The notes beneath the pieces were generated by a model. That model made no database searches and had not been told where the DNA came from. It was given only the letters and a program-made list of their open reading frames with translations. Below are positions 19,430-28,547 of a stretch of 64,000 nucleotides of DNA, piece by piece. The position numbers were made by a program, and so were the translations under genes. The stretch is taken from positions 1-64,000 of the forward strand of contig JAKPPB010000063.1 of the NCBI GenBank assembly GCA_029547605.1. The letters are read 5' to 3'. Within the stretch, counting starts at the first letter, position 1. Every line of letters starts with the position of its first letter. Source of the stretch: Methanobacteriota archaeon. GTDB taxonomy: Archaea > Halobacteriota > Methanomicrobia > Methanomicrobiales > Methanospirillaceae.

Positions 19430-21043
19430 GTGGGTTTTAAAGTGACGTTCAGAGTGCTGGTCAGCGATCCACTGGCCGATGAAGGGCTGGAGATCCTGCG
19501 GCGGGAGTGCACCGTCGATGTAAAGACAGGCCTGAAGGAGGATGAACTCGTCTCCATCATCGGCGATTATGATGCCCTGCTGGTGCGGAGCGGGACCGAG
19601 GTGACCTCACGGGTGATCGAGGCCGGCAAAAATCTTCGATTTATCGGGAGGGCTGGTGCCGGTGTTGACAACATCGATATGGATGCTGCTACCAGGAAAG
19701 GAATTATCGTTGCAAATGCGCCTGAAGGAAATACCCTTGCAGCCACCGAACACACCATGGCCATGATGCTCTCTCTCGCACGCAGCATCCCGCAGGCGAA
19801 CGCCTCGCTCAAGCAGAAGGAGTGGAAGCGCTCCCGCTTCATGGGGGTTGAATTGAATGAGAAGACCCTTGGGATCGTCGGGCTCGGGAGGATCGGCAGG
19901 GAGGTCGCAAAACGCGCCCAGGCGATGGGAATGCATATCGTCGGCTACGACCCGTTCATCAGCAAGGACCGTGCCGCCCAGATGGGTGTGGAGGCGCTCT
20001 CCCTCGAGGATCTCTTCAAAGTCTCGGATTTCATCACGGTGCACACTCCCCTGATCAAGGAGACCAGGCACATCATCAACGCCCGGACCATCGCCACTAT
20101 GAAAGACGGGGTCCGTATCATCAACTGCGCCAGGGGAGGGATCATCGACGAAAAAGCCCTCTACGAGGGGATAAGGTCCGGAAAAGTCGCAGGAGCCGCA
20201 CTCGACGTCTTTGAAGAGGAACCTCCCCTCAACTCGCCCCTCCTTGGCCTCGACCAGGTGATCACAACCCCGCACCTGGGTGCAAGCACTGTCGAAGCAC
20301 AGCAGAATGTAGCCATCTCCATCGCCAGGCAGTGCCTCTCGGTCCTGAAGGGAGGTTCAGCGCGTAATATTGTGAATGCGCCGATCGTTCCTGCAGAGCA
20401 CGCAGACGTCATCGAGCCGTTCGCCATCCTTGCCCACAAGATGGGCAGGTTCCTCACCCAGATGGTGGGAGGGAGGATGGAGAAGGTAGAACTGACCTAC
20501 AGCGGGGAACTTGCGACGCTTGGAAACAATACCCGGTTCATCACTCTCATGGCCCTCAAGGGCCTCCTCGACCCCATACTCCAGGTACCCATCAATATCG
20601 TGAATGCCGAGTTCATCGCCAAGGAGCGGGGTATCAGCGTTTCGGAGACGACAACCCCTGACTCCGGCGGCTGGAAGAGCCTCGTCACAATCCGGGTGAA
20701 GACCGATACCATGGAGGAGACCATGAGCGGAACGGTTTTCTACAAGGGAAAATCGAGGATCGTCGCCATCGGGGGTTATACCATGGACATGATTCCCGAG
20801 GGGTACGTCATCGTATCTCGCCACCTCGACAAGCCCGGCGTCATCGGCAGAGCGTCCACTATCCTCGGGAAGGGGAACGTGAACATCGCCGGCATGCAGG
20901 TCGGGCGAATCAAGCCAGGCGAGGAGGCTATCATGGTCCTGAACGTGGACAGCGAGGTCTCGTCAGACATGATGGACGAGATCAGGTCGATGCCTGGCAT
21001 ATTTACTGCGGTATTCGCAAAGATCTCGGATACACTCATCTGA
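19430..21043 (+). CDS. serA: D-3-phosphoglycerate dehydrogenase
   Basis: 537 aa; NAD-binding LGIVGLGRIGREVAKRA, C-terminal ACT domain. A GTG at 19442 is a possible alternative start. Confidence 0.93.
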   Translation: MGFKVTFRVLVSDPLADEGLEILRRECTVDVKTGLKEDELVSIIGDYDALLVRSGTEVTSRVIEAGKNLRFIGRAGAGVDNIDMDAATRKGIIVANAPEGNTLAATEHTMAMMLSLARSIPQANASLKQKEWKRSRFMGVELNEKTLGIVGLGRIGREVAKRAQAMGMHIVGYDPFISKDRAAQMGVEALSLEDLFKVSDFITVHTPLIKETRHIINARTIATMKDGVRIINCARGGIIDEKALYEGIRSGKVAGAALDVFEEEPPLNSPLLGLDQVITTPHLGASTVEAQQNVAISIARQCLSVLKGGSARNIVNAPIVPAEHADVIEPFAILAHKMGRFLTQMVGGRMEKVELTYSGELATLGNNTRFITLMALKGLLDPILQVPINIVNAEFIAKERGISVSETTTPDSGGWKSLVTIRVKTDTMEETMSGTVFYKGKSRIVAIGGYTMDMIPEGYVIVSRHLDKPGVIGRASTILGKGNVNIAGMQVGRIKPGEEAIMVLNVDSEVSSDMMDEIRSMPGIFTAVFAKISDTLI

Positions 21044-21058
21044 TACGACAAACCTCTC

Positions 21059-21066
21059 TTTTTTTT
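21059..21066 (+). terminator. Oligo-T tract downstream of serA, candidate archaeal terminator
   Basis: T8 run located 15-22 nt after the serA stop codon. Confidence 0.5.
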
Positions 21067-21304
21067 AGCTCTTCACTATCTGGTATGGGTAGGATCGATG
21101 AATCAGATCCATTTTGTGCGGGCTGTTCACTCTCACATCCCCACATGCAATGCACACCGCCTCCCCCGAAGGACGCCCCGGCGGCAGTTCAGTGACTGAA
21201 TTGGTATACAGATAACAACCTCGATTCAGTCTCCCCACACAAACAGCGAGGAGGCCCTTTTCTCTCTCCTGCAGGGGAATGCGGGGCATGAATGGCCCCT
21301 GCAC
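21065..21304 (-). CDS. Small hypothetical protein
   Basis: 79-aa ORF in otherwise unassigned sequence; no family recognised. Confidence 0.25.
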   Translation of the reverse strand: MQGPFMPRIPLQEREKGLLAVCVGRLNRGCYLYTNSVTELPPGRPSGEAVCIACGDVRVNSPHKMDLIHRSYPYQIVKS

Positions 21305-21319
21305 CGTTCCCCCGGTTAT

Positions 21320-21679
21320 TCAACCGGTCTCCTCGAAGATCTTCACGGTGTCAGGGAGAATAGCCGGTCGCCGGTCTGTCATCAGGTACATGTAGGGCAT
21401 CCGGTGGACTATGTATTCAAGGTAACCCTTCGCAAAGTCCGAGAGGCCATGAGACCTCCGTCCAATAATGAGGATGTGAAACCACTGGATAACGAGGCAA
21501 ACGAAGGCGATGAGCCCGTACACCCAGGCGACAATCCCGATGGCAACCCAGTACACAATCCGGACGAGGAGTTCGATCCTCCCCGCATCATCGTCATACA
21601 CAAACAGCTGCTGAAGGTTCGTATCCGCCATGGTGCGCAACTTCCGGCTCTTCACCTGGTTGTATTGCGAATGCATCAA
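21320..21679 (-). CDS. DUF4389-like membrane protein
   Basis: RIELLVRIVYWVAIGIVAWVYGLIAFVCLVIQWFHILIIGRR...FAKGYLEYIVHRMPYMYLMTDRRP. Confidence 0.7.
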   Translation of the reverse strand: MMHSQYNQVKSRKLRTMADTNLQQLFVYDDDAGRIELLVRIVYWVAIGIVAWVYGLIAFVCLVIQWFHILIIGRRSHGLSDFAKGYLEYIVHRMPYMYLMTDRRPAILPDTVKIFEETG

Positions 21680-21762
21680 TATTGCTCTCCAAACGCAAGA
21701 AAAGAGAATAATTTTATACTGTGTTCACCCACATTTCTCCGCGCATTTCGCAGAAGAATTGC

Positions 21763-21836
21763 GGGCTCGTGGTCTAGCTGGTTATGACGTCGCCTTGACA
21801 TGGCGGAGGTCAGGAGTTCGAATCTCCTCGAGCCCA
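21763..21836 (+). tRNA. tRNA-Val (anticodon GAC)
   Basis: 7-bp acceptor stem GGGCTCG/CGAGCCC, anticodon arm TCGCC-TTGACAT-GGCGG, T arm CAGGAGTTCGAATCTCCTC; 74 nt, no encoded CCA. Confidence 0.93.
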
Positions 21837-22004
21837 TTCTCATTCTCCATGCTTTTCCCACAGTATACCGGGTCCTGACTCCCCTCCTTGTAATCCCTCT
21901 CTTGTGTTGAGCGGAATCACGGCAGTCTATTAAGGGGCTTCTCCATGTCAAATCCCTCCCAGGGAGGCGAGATATGAAGAGAATCATGCATTTTTTATCC
22001 TCAT

Positions 22005-22778
22005 GTGAAGATTACTTCTGGGGGAAAAGGACACGTGATCTCCGTTCTTTACATTGACGATGACCCTGATCTCCTCGAACTCGGGAAGAGGTTTTTGCAG
22101 CGCGAAGAGGGTTTTTCCGTCGAAACGCTCGACCATGCTGTGCAGGCGCTCGACCGCATCCGCGAGCAGCACTATGATGCGATAGTCTCGGATTACTTGA
22201 TGCCGGGGATGGACGGGCTCACGCTGTTAAAAGCGATCCGCGGGGATGGAAACAGTGTCCCGTTCATCATGTTCACGGGACGTGGAAGGGAGGAGGTGGT
22301 GATCGATGCCTTCACCAGCGGTGCCAGTTTCTATCTCCAGAAAGGAGGGGACCCACTGGTCCAGTTTGCGGAACTTTCCCACAAGATTCGCCAGGCGGTA
22401 GAGAAGAGGAGAGCTGAGGAGCAGGTACGACGGATGCATTGGGAGTGGGAGCATCTCTTCAATGCGGTGGAGAACCCCATTACTATCCTTGCACCCGATC
22501 ACCGCATCATCGCCGCGAACCGGGCAACGCTCGAGGCCATGGGGTGCACAATGGCCGAAGTCCTTGGAACGAGGTGTTTTGAACTGTTTCATCATCGAGA
22601 AAACCCACCTCCACATTGCCCGCTGGTGACGATGACGACCACGAAACGATATGAAGCGACGAAGATGCCTGTCGAGGCGATGAATGGGAGCTACCTCGTT
22701 TCCTGCACCCCCGAACTCGACGCGAACGGCAACATCGTGAAGGTCATCCATATCGCCACCAGAATCTCTGACCAATAG
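22005..22778 (+). CDS. Response regulator receiver plus PAS domain protein
   Basis: VISVLYIDDDPDLLELG, VSDYLMPGMDG and a K-containing FYLQKGGDP block; C-terminal PAS-like region. A GTG start at 22035 is plausible. Confidence 0.85.
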   Translation: MKITSGGKGHVISVLYIDDDPDLLELGKRFLQREEGFSVETLDHAVQALDRIREQHYDAIVSDYLMPGMDGLTLLKAIRGDGNSVPFIMFTGRGREEVVIDAFTSGASFYLQKGGDPLVQFAELSHKIRQAVEKRRAEEQVRRMHWEWEHLFNAVENPITILAPDHRIIAANRATLEAMGCTMAEVLGTRCFELFHHRENPPPHCPLVTMTTTKRYEATKMPVEAMNGSYLVSCTPELDANGNIVKVIHIATRISDQ

Positions 22779-22804
22779 AAAATTCCAATCCCCGGGATTA
22801 CCGC

Positions 22805-23014
22805 CTATTTTGCAAGGAGTTTATAAAGAAAGGTAAGGACTACGACCGTGAGAAATGCGACTCCCGTCCACCAGAGGCTGGAGGTGACCAGGTACACTCC
22901 CAGTGCTACGATGGCAGCAGGTACAAGCGACCATACAATCCTGATGAGGAAGAGAACGACTGCAATCCCCACGATCACGAGAGCCAGGAACCCGGCGAGC
23001 GAGATCAGATCCAT
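22805..23014 (-). CDS. Small hydrophobic membrane protein
   Basis: 69 aa with strongly hydrophobic segments. Confidence 0.5.
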   Translation of the reverse strand: MDLISLAGFLALVIVGIAVVLFLIRIVWSLVPAAIVALGVYLVTSSLWWTGVAFLTVVVLTFLYKLLAK

Positions 23015-23170
23015 GGAATCCCCGGTAACGGTGTGTGTCCTCCCCCTATATGGCCCTTTTGACAGAAATGGATTCTCTTCCCGAATACTTACCCGGGGAT
23101 GTTATGCCCCAGGCATCTCTTATTTTTATTCAGGAAGGGGAAGAGAATCTTTAAATTGAACGCTCAATCC

Positions 23171-24043
23171 ATGGCTAATATGGAAGCTCCCTCTCTTAAA
23201 AAACGTATATATGACGTGCTTGAACCTGGCTATGATCAGACGAGCGGCGGTGTATTCTTCCAGAGATTCTTTGATATCTTCATCACCCTGGTAATCCTCG
23301 TCTCGATTGCCATAATGGTCCTCTCTTCGGTAAAAACCCTTGATGCGCGATTTGGCATGGCATTTGATATTATCTTCTTTTTCACGACAATCGTCTTCTC
23401 TGTTGAATATCCTCTCAGGTTATGGTCCTGCACGGCCGATCCGAGGTATGCATCCCCCGTCAGAGGGAGACTGGCATGGATGGCCACTCCTTTTGCCCTG
23501 ATCGACTTTATCGTGGTGTTACCATTCTACCTGGAGTTATTTGTGGGAATCAACCTCACGGGGCTCGTAGTGTTGAGAGTATTCCGAATATTCAAGCTCA
23601 TACGGTATTCTGACTCCATCAACATGATTATACGCGTAGTGAAGGCCCAGAGGGATATGCTGATCACCGCATATCTTGTCCTCTTCATCGCCCTGATCTC
23701 TGCATCGACCCTTATGTTCCAGATAGAACAGCCCGGCCAGCCGGAGGTCTTCACGAGCATCCCTGCGACAATGTGGTGGGGCATTGTCACACTCACGACA
23801 GTGGGATACGGCGACATGGTGCCCATGACCGCCGCAGGGAAGGTCCTCGGCGGCTGCATCACTCTGCTTGGGATCGGCATCTTTGCCCTTCCGGCAGGTA
23901 TACTCGCATCAGGGTTTACGCAGGAGCTGCAGAGGCGGATTCTGGTGAAAACAAGGACACCTGGCGACCCTGAAGAGGAGGTTTATCTTTGCCCCCACTG
24001 TAAATCCGAGATACGCGGAAGAGACCTGTGGAAAAAGGGATGA
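23171..24043 (+). CDS. Voltage-gated-type potassium/ion channel
   Basis: Selectivity filter TLTTVGYGDMVP; S4-like VVLRVFRIFKLIRY; C-terminal LCPHCKSEIRG. Start MANMEAP chosen (ORF track 23099). Confidence 0.87.
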   Translation: MANMEAPSLKKRIYDVLEPGYDQTSGGVFFQRFFDIFITLVILVSIAIMVLSSVKTLDARFGMAFDIIFFFTTIVFSVEYPLRLWSCTADPRYASPVRGRLAWMATPFALIDFIVVLPFYLELFVGINLTGLVVLRVFRIFKLIRYSDSINMIIRVVKAQRDMLITAYLVLFIALISASTLMFQIEQPGQPEVFTSIPATMWWGIVTLTTVGYGDMVPMTAAGKVLGGCITLLGIGIFALPAGILASGFTQELQRRILVKTRTPGDPEEEVYLCPHCKSEIRGRDLWKKG

Positions 24044-24237
24044 GGGCTGCCAGGGAGAGGGGGTACATGACCAAATGGGTATCGGGGGCTGGACAGGGTG
24101 GGGGAAGGGAGTGAATTCCAGGGTGAACAATCGCCGCAAGGCAGCGATGCCTGCAACTGGAGGGCCGTCAATGCAGCGTGTTCGGATCAAAAACCCAAGA
24201 CCGCTGAGCGGAGAGGAAATACTGGAAGGAGTTCCTC

Positions 24238-24654
24238 ATGAGGTTTGACGAGTCCGTGCTCCGCAGGTGGATGAGCCTCGAGATGGGAAAGATCAACGAT
24301 GGAGTCGTGTCAGCGAGGGTTCCCCTCTCTCTCCTCCTTGAGATGGAAAGACCGGTTGCCACCACAAGGGGAGGAAAGGAGCACGTCTTTGACAGGGGTG
24401 TGATCAGGAAGATTGGGGCTACCCTCCCATTGCACCTGCGCTCCGCGCTCAAGCTCCCCATTGTCTTTTACTTTGACATGGAGGTCTCGGACAGCTGCAT
24501 GCTCGCAGATGAGGTTGCGCTTGCCGCGTTGCAGGAACTTGGCGATCTCTCGATAGAGAGGCGGATGGAGAACGGAAAGGCGTGGGTGGGGAGGGCACTC
24601 GTCTTTGCACTTCTGCGCAAGTATCCGAGCGCCGTTCAAATCATGATGGGGTAG
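24238..24654 (+). CDS. DUF61 (UPF0216) family protein
   Basis: 138 aa; LPIVFYFDMEVSDSCMLADEVALAALQELGD resembles the archaeal DUF61 family. Confidence 0.75.
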   Translation: MRFDESVLRRWMSLEMGKINDGVVSARVPLSLLLEMERPVATTRGGKEHVFDRGVIRKIGATLPLHLRSALKLPIVFYFDMEVSDSCMLADEVALAALQELGDLSIERRMENGKAWVGRALVFALLRKYPSAVQIMMG

Positions 24655-24736
24655 TGACGGAATGTGCCGGACAACTGTTATTTTTATCTTTCAGGAGGTC
24701 AAGAAGTGATAAAACGCGTGGTCGTTGGAGTGATTT

Positions 24737-26593
24737 ATTCTGATTGAGGTTCTGCTCGTCGATGACGAAGTATCCCTCCTTGACGTGACAAAGATCTTCC
24801 TCGAGAAGGGGGGTGATATGGCGATCTCGACTGCATTGAGCGCCAGTGAAGCCCTCGAGATCCTGAAGGCACGTGAATTCGATGTCATCGTATCGGATTA
24901 TGAAATGCCGCAGATGAATGGGATTGACCTCCTCCGGGCCACGAAGGCTGCCTACCCCCATATCCCCTTCATTATCTTTACCGGGCGAGGAAGGGAGCAT
25001 GTCGCAATCGAGGCCCTCAACCTTGGTGCAGCTTTTTACCTCCAGAAGGGCGGTCACCCCCGGTCTCAGTTTGCAGAGCTGCGGAACATGATCGAGCAGG
25101 CGGTGAGCCGGAAACGTGCTGAACTTGCACTCCGGAGGTCAGAGCAGAGGCTCTCTGATATCATCAATTTCCTCCCGGATGCGACTTTTGCGATCGACAG
25201 GGAAGGCAGGGTCATTGCCTGGAACTACTCCATCGAGGAGATGACGGGCGTCCCCGCGCGCGACATTCTCGGGAAGGGAAACTACGAGTACTCGATCCCC
25301 TTTTACGGTGAGAGGCGTCCAATCCTCATTGACCTCATCTTCGAATCTTCCGACGAGATAGCCAAGAGGTATTACGGGGTAGTCCACAAGAAAGGCGATC
25401 TTCTCATCGGTGAGACAGACCTCCCCAGGCTCGCTGGCCAGAAAGTGATCCTCTGGGGAAAAGCCTCCCCTCTCTATGACCACGACGGCAACATCATCGG
25501 TGCAATCGAATCAATCCGCGACGTGACAGAGCGCCGCCGGATGGAGGAGGCGCTCCGGGAGAGCGAAGCAAGGTACAAGGGGATTGTGGAGAGCCAGGAA
25601 GACCTCATCGCCCGTTTCCTCCCGGACGGAACATATATTTTCGCGAATCCTGCATTCTGCCGCTACTACGAAAGATCGTACGATGAGATCGTCGGGAGCC
25701 GGTTTCGCGCCCGCATCCCTCCGGATGAGCTCCCTCTTGTGCGAAAACATTTTAACTCTCTCACCCGTGAAAACCCGACTGGCTACATCCAGCACCGTGT
25801 AATACTGCCGGGAGGCGAGGTGAGGTGGCAGAGCTGGACTGACCAGGCGATCTTCGACGAGAAAGGGGAAATCCGGGAATACCAGTCGGTGGGAAGGGAC
25901 ATCACAGACATGGTCCAGGCTGAAGAGTCCCTGCAGATGGCAAACAGAAAGTTAAGCCTCCTTTCCCGTATCACAAGGCATGATATTCTCAACCAGGTCA
26001 CTGCACTCCTGCTCTACCTGGACATGGCAAAAGAGAATGCTGACAGCCCGTTGATGGCCGACCTCCTCGGGAAGATGGAGCGCGTTGGGCACAATATCGA
26101 ACGACAGGTTGCGTTCACAAAAGAATATGAGGATATTGGTGTGCACGCCCCTGTTTGGCAGGACATAAAGAAGGTCCTGCACGACGCCATTCATGCATTC
26201 GATCTCTCTCTTGTCCGCATCGAGTGCGATGTGAGGGACCTTGAGGTGTATGCCGACCCACTCCTCGAACGAGTGTTTTATAATCTCGTGGACAATGCAT
26301 TGAAACACGGTGGAGGCATCTCTGCGCTTGCAATCGGCATTACTATGAGTTCCTATGGGATCATCCTCTCGTTTGAAGATGATGGCATCGGGATCCCGTA
26401 TGATGAGAAGGAGAAGATCTTTGAGAAGGGATATGGAAAGAGCAGTGGTTTTGGCCTGTTCCTCGCGCGAGAGATCCTTGATATCACCGGTATCTCTATT
26501 ATCGAGACCGGGGAGCCTGGTATGGGAGCGAAGTTTGAAATATTCCTGCCGAAGGGAACGTTCAGGGTGATGAAACGGAATGATAATGACTAA
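24737..26593 (+). CDS. Hybrid sensor histidine kinase: REC-PAS-PAS-HATPase
   Basis: ORF track starts at GTG 24785, but the receiver acidic pocket IEVLLVDDE is encoded in frame upstream (24737/24740). Contains SDYEMPQMNG, two PAS regions, RHDILNQVTALLLYL (H box) and DNALKHGGG (N box). Confidence 0.87.
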   Translation: MLIEVLLVDDEVSLLDVTKIFLEKGGDMAISTALSASEALEILKAREFDVIVSDYEMPQMNGIDLLRATKAAYPHIPFIIFTGRGREHVAIEALNLGAAFYLQKGGHPRSQFAELRNMIEQAVSRKRAELALRRSEQRLSDIINFLPDATFAIDREGRVIAWNYSIEEMTGVPARDILGKGNYEYSIPFYGERRPILIDLIFESSDEIAKRYYGVVHKKGDLLIGETDLPRLAGQKVILWGKASPLYDHDGNIIGAIESIRDVTERRRMEEALRESEARYKGIVESQEDLIARFLPDGTYIFANPAFCRYYERSYDEIVGSRFRARIPPDELPLVRKHFNSLTRENPTGYIQHRVILPGGEVRWQSWTDQAIFDEKGEIREYQSVGRDITDMVQAEESLQMANRKLSLLSRITRHDILNQVTALLLYLDMAKENADSPLMADLLGKMERVGHNIERQVAFTKEYEDIGVHAPVWQDIKKVLHDAIHAFDLSLVRIECDVRDLEVYADPLLERVFYNLVDNALKHGGGISALAIGITMSSYGIILSFEDDGIGIPYDEKEKIFEKGYGKSSGFGLFLAREILDITGISIIETGEPGMGAKFEIFLPKGTFRVMKRNDND

Positions 26594-26680
26594 TGACCAT
26601 ATTTTTGCAGATCATCAGGTTAATAAAGCAGGTGTTGCAGATACCCTGATGCTGAAAGGGACAGGAGGGGGTATGAGAAG

Positions 26681-27058
26681 GTGACGAAATCAATCCTGAT
26701 TGTTGAAGACGATCCCGTCATCAGCCAGCTGATATCATGGCGCCTGAAGAAACTTGGGTACGAGGTGAAAGGTACTGCACAGACCGTAAAAGAGGCAATT
26801 TCCCAGATCAGATCAGGGACCCCGGACCTTGTCCTGATCGACATCATCCTTGCGGGAGGAGATGACGGGACCGCACTTGGCTCGCAGATCAGGCGAGAAT
26901 ATGGTATCCCCTTCATTTACCTGACTGCACATTCAGACGACGATACCCTCTCCCGTGCAATCGATACCGGCCCGAGCGGATTTTTGCTCAAGCCCTTCAA
27001 GGACGAGGAGCTGAAGGTGGCAATCGAGGTCGCACTCAAGCAGGTACCGGGTGCATGA
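26681..27058 (+). CDS. Stand-alone response regulator receiver protein
   Basis: ILIVEDDPVISQLISWRLK...LVLIDIILAGGDDG...PFIYLTAHSDD...GFLLKPF; 125 aa, no output domain. Confidence 0.9.
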   Translation: MTKSILIVEDDPVISQLISWRLKKLGYEVKGTAQTVKEAISQIRSGTPDLVLIDIILAGGDDGTALGSQIRREYGIPFIYLTAHSDDDTLSRAIDTGPSGFLLKPFKDEELKVAIEVALKQVPGA

Positions 27059-27185
27059 TGATAGTGGGGGGCTACCCTTGTATCCTCAATAATCAAAGCC
27101 CTTGTTTGATACCAGTGTCACAAGATCACGTCTTTCTTACTTTTTTCATTACCTTTAAATGAGGGTCTGCAGAGGGAGATAGTAC

Positions 27186-27893
27186 ATGTGGTTGCGCTCC
27201 CTTCATCTTCTTGCGACAGTCCTCGTGATCCTGCTGGTCCATGGAGCCCCAGTTATTGCGGACGACTGCGGATGCGGAAGTGATCCTGGTTCCGGCGATT
27301 CACCGGATGGAGGCAGCGCTGCGGGTTATGGCTCCTCAAGTGACCCCGCAGCCTTTGCGGCAGCCGGAAGGGATCTTACCATGAGTGGGCGCTATCAGGA
27401 GGCACTCGACGCATTCAACGATTCCCTCAGCCTCGATCCCAACAATGCCCAGACATTGATGGGAAAAGCGGAAGTCCTCTTCCTCCTGCAGCGCTACCCT
27501 GAAGCTGCCGGGGTGTACCGGAGAGTGGTGGAGATCGATCCACGCCACGATGGCGCATATTTCTGCCTCGGCAATACCTACCTTGTCATGAAGGAGTACC
27601 AGGCCGCGGCAGACGCGTACGAGCGATCGCTTGGTATCCGACCCGCGAACATTCCCGCGGCCGAGAACCTCAGGGTTGCCCGGTCGTATCTCGAAGAGCG
27701 CGTGCCAACAGGGACACCGATCGCGGAACTTTTTGTCACTATGGAACAGATAACCCCTGGAGCAAGCACGCCTCTGCCGCCAGGACCCATCACCACACCT
27801 ACGACAGCGCGCTCTGCACCCCTCCTGCATGGGTGGATAGGCGTGATCTCGCTTGTGCTCTCAATTGCGGTCGCCATTGCAGGAAAGAGGTAG
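27186..27893 (+). CDS. Exported TPR-repeat protein with C-terminal TM anchor
   Basis: Signal-like N-terminus, Gly/Ser/Asp-rich linker, TPR units, Thr/Pro-rich stalk and C-terminal hydrophobic segment. Confidence 0.8.
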   Translation: MWLRSLHLLATVLVILLVHGAPVIADDCGCGSDPGSGDSPDGGSAAGYGSSSDPAAFAAAGRDLTMSGRYQEALDAFNDSLSLDPNNAQTLMGKAEVLFLLQRYPEAAGVYRRVVEIDPRHDGAYFCLGNTYLVMKEYQAAADAYERSLGIRPANIPAAENLRVARSYLEERVPTGTPIAELFVTMEQITPGASTPLPPGPITTPTTARSAPLLHGWIGVISLVLSIAVAIAGKR

Positions 27894-27948
27894 TTAAAAG
27901 ACACTCCTTTCCATGAATAGGGCAATACACCATGCAGAAGCGGGGATG

Positions 27949-28476
27949 AACATTCTCATCACCGGCGCACCTGGATGCGGAAAGACCACCCTTATCGAAA
28001 ATGTCGCGAGGGAGCTTGCAGGTGCTCACCCTGCAGGTTTTATTACGAGGGAGATCAGAGACGCGGGAGAGAGGAGAGGGTTTGCACTGGTCTCATTCTG
28101 CGGCAGGAACGGCATCCTTGCCCACGTCAGTATAAAATCCCAGTGGCGTGTGGGGAAGTACGGAGTTGACGTCCCTGGTTTTGAGGCCTTCCTCCAAGAA
28201 TTGCACCTTTCAGACGCACGACTCGTGATCATCGACGAGATAGGAAAGATGGAATGCCTCTCTCCTCTCTTTCGCACGCGTGTGACGGAAGTCCTGGACA
28301 GCCCTTGCGTGCTGGTGGCCAGCATCGCTCTCAGGGGCACACCGTTCATTGAGGCGCTCAAGTCACGGAGAGATGTCGAGATCTATTCCCTGGACCGCCG
28401 GAACCAGGAACAGGTGGCAGGAGACGTTACGATGAGAGTAAGGGGGGCGCTCTGTATCACGGGCAGGGGATCATGA
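27949..28476 (+). CDS. THEP1-type nucleoside-triphosphatase
   Basis: MNILITGAPGCGKTTLIENVARELAGAHPAGFITREIR...LVIIDEIGKMECLSPLF. Confidence 0.87.
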   Translation, partial: NILITGAPGCGKTTLIENVARELAGAHPAGFITREIRDAGERRGFALVSFCGRNGILAHVSIKSQWRVGKYGVDVPGFEAFLQELHLSDARLVIIDEIGKMECLSPLFRTRVTEVLDSPCVLVASIALRGTPFIEALKSRRDVEIYSLDRRNQEQVAGDVTMRVRGALCITGRGS

Positions 28477-28547
28477 GTCTCTTTGTGGTGAGACCCTAAA
28501 TTGGGGAAGCCATAAGTGGAAACAGGGCCAAAGAGAGTATTGAGCGT

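Noticed and set aside
21676-21987. 103-aa minus-strand ORF (MGSRRFELLTSAMSRRRHNQLDHEP)
   Set aside because: Peptide is the reverse complement of tRNA-Val, a common annotation artefact.
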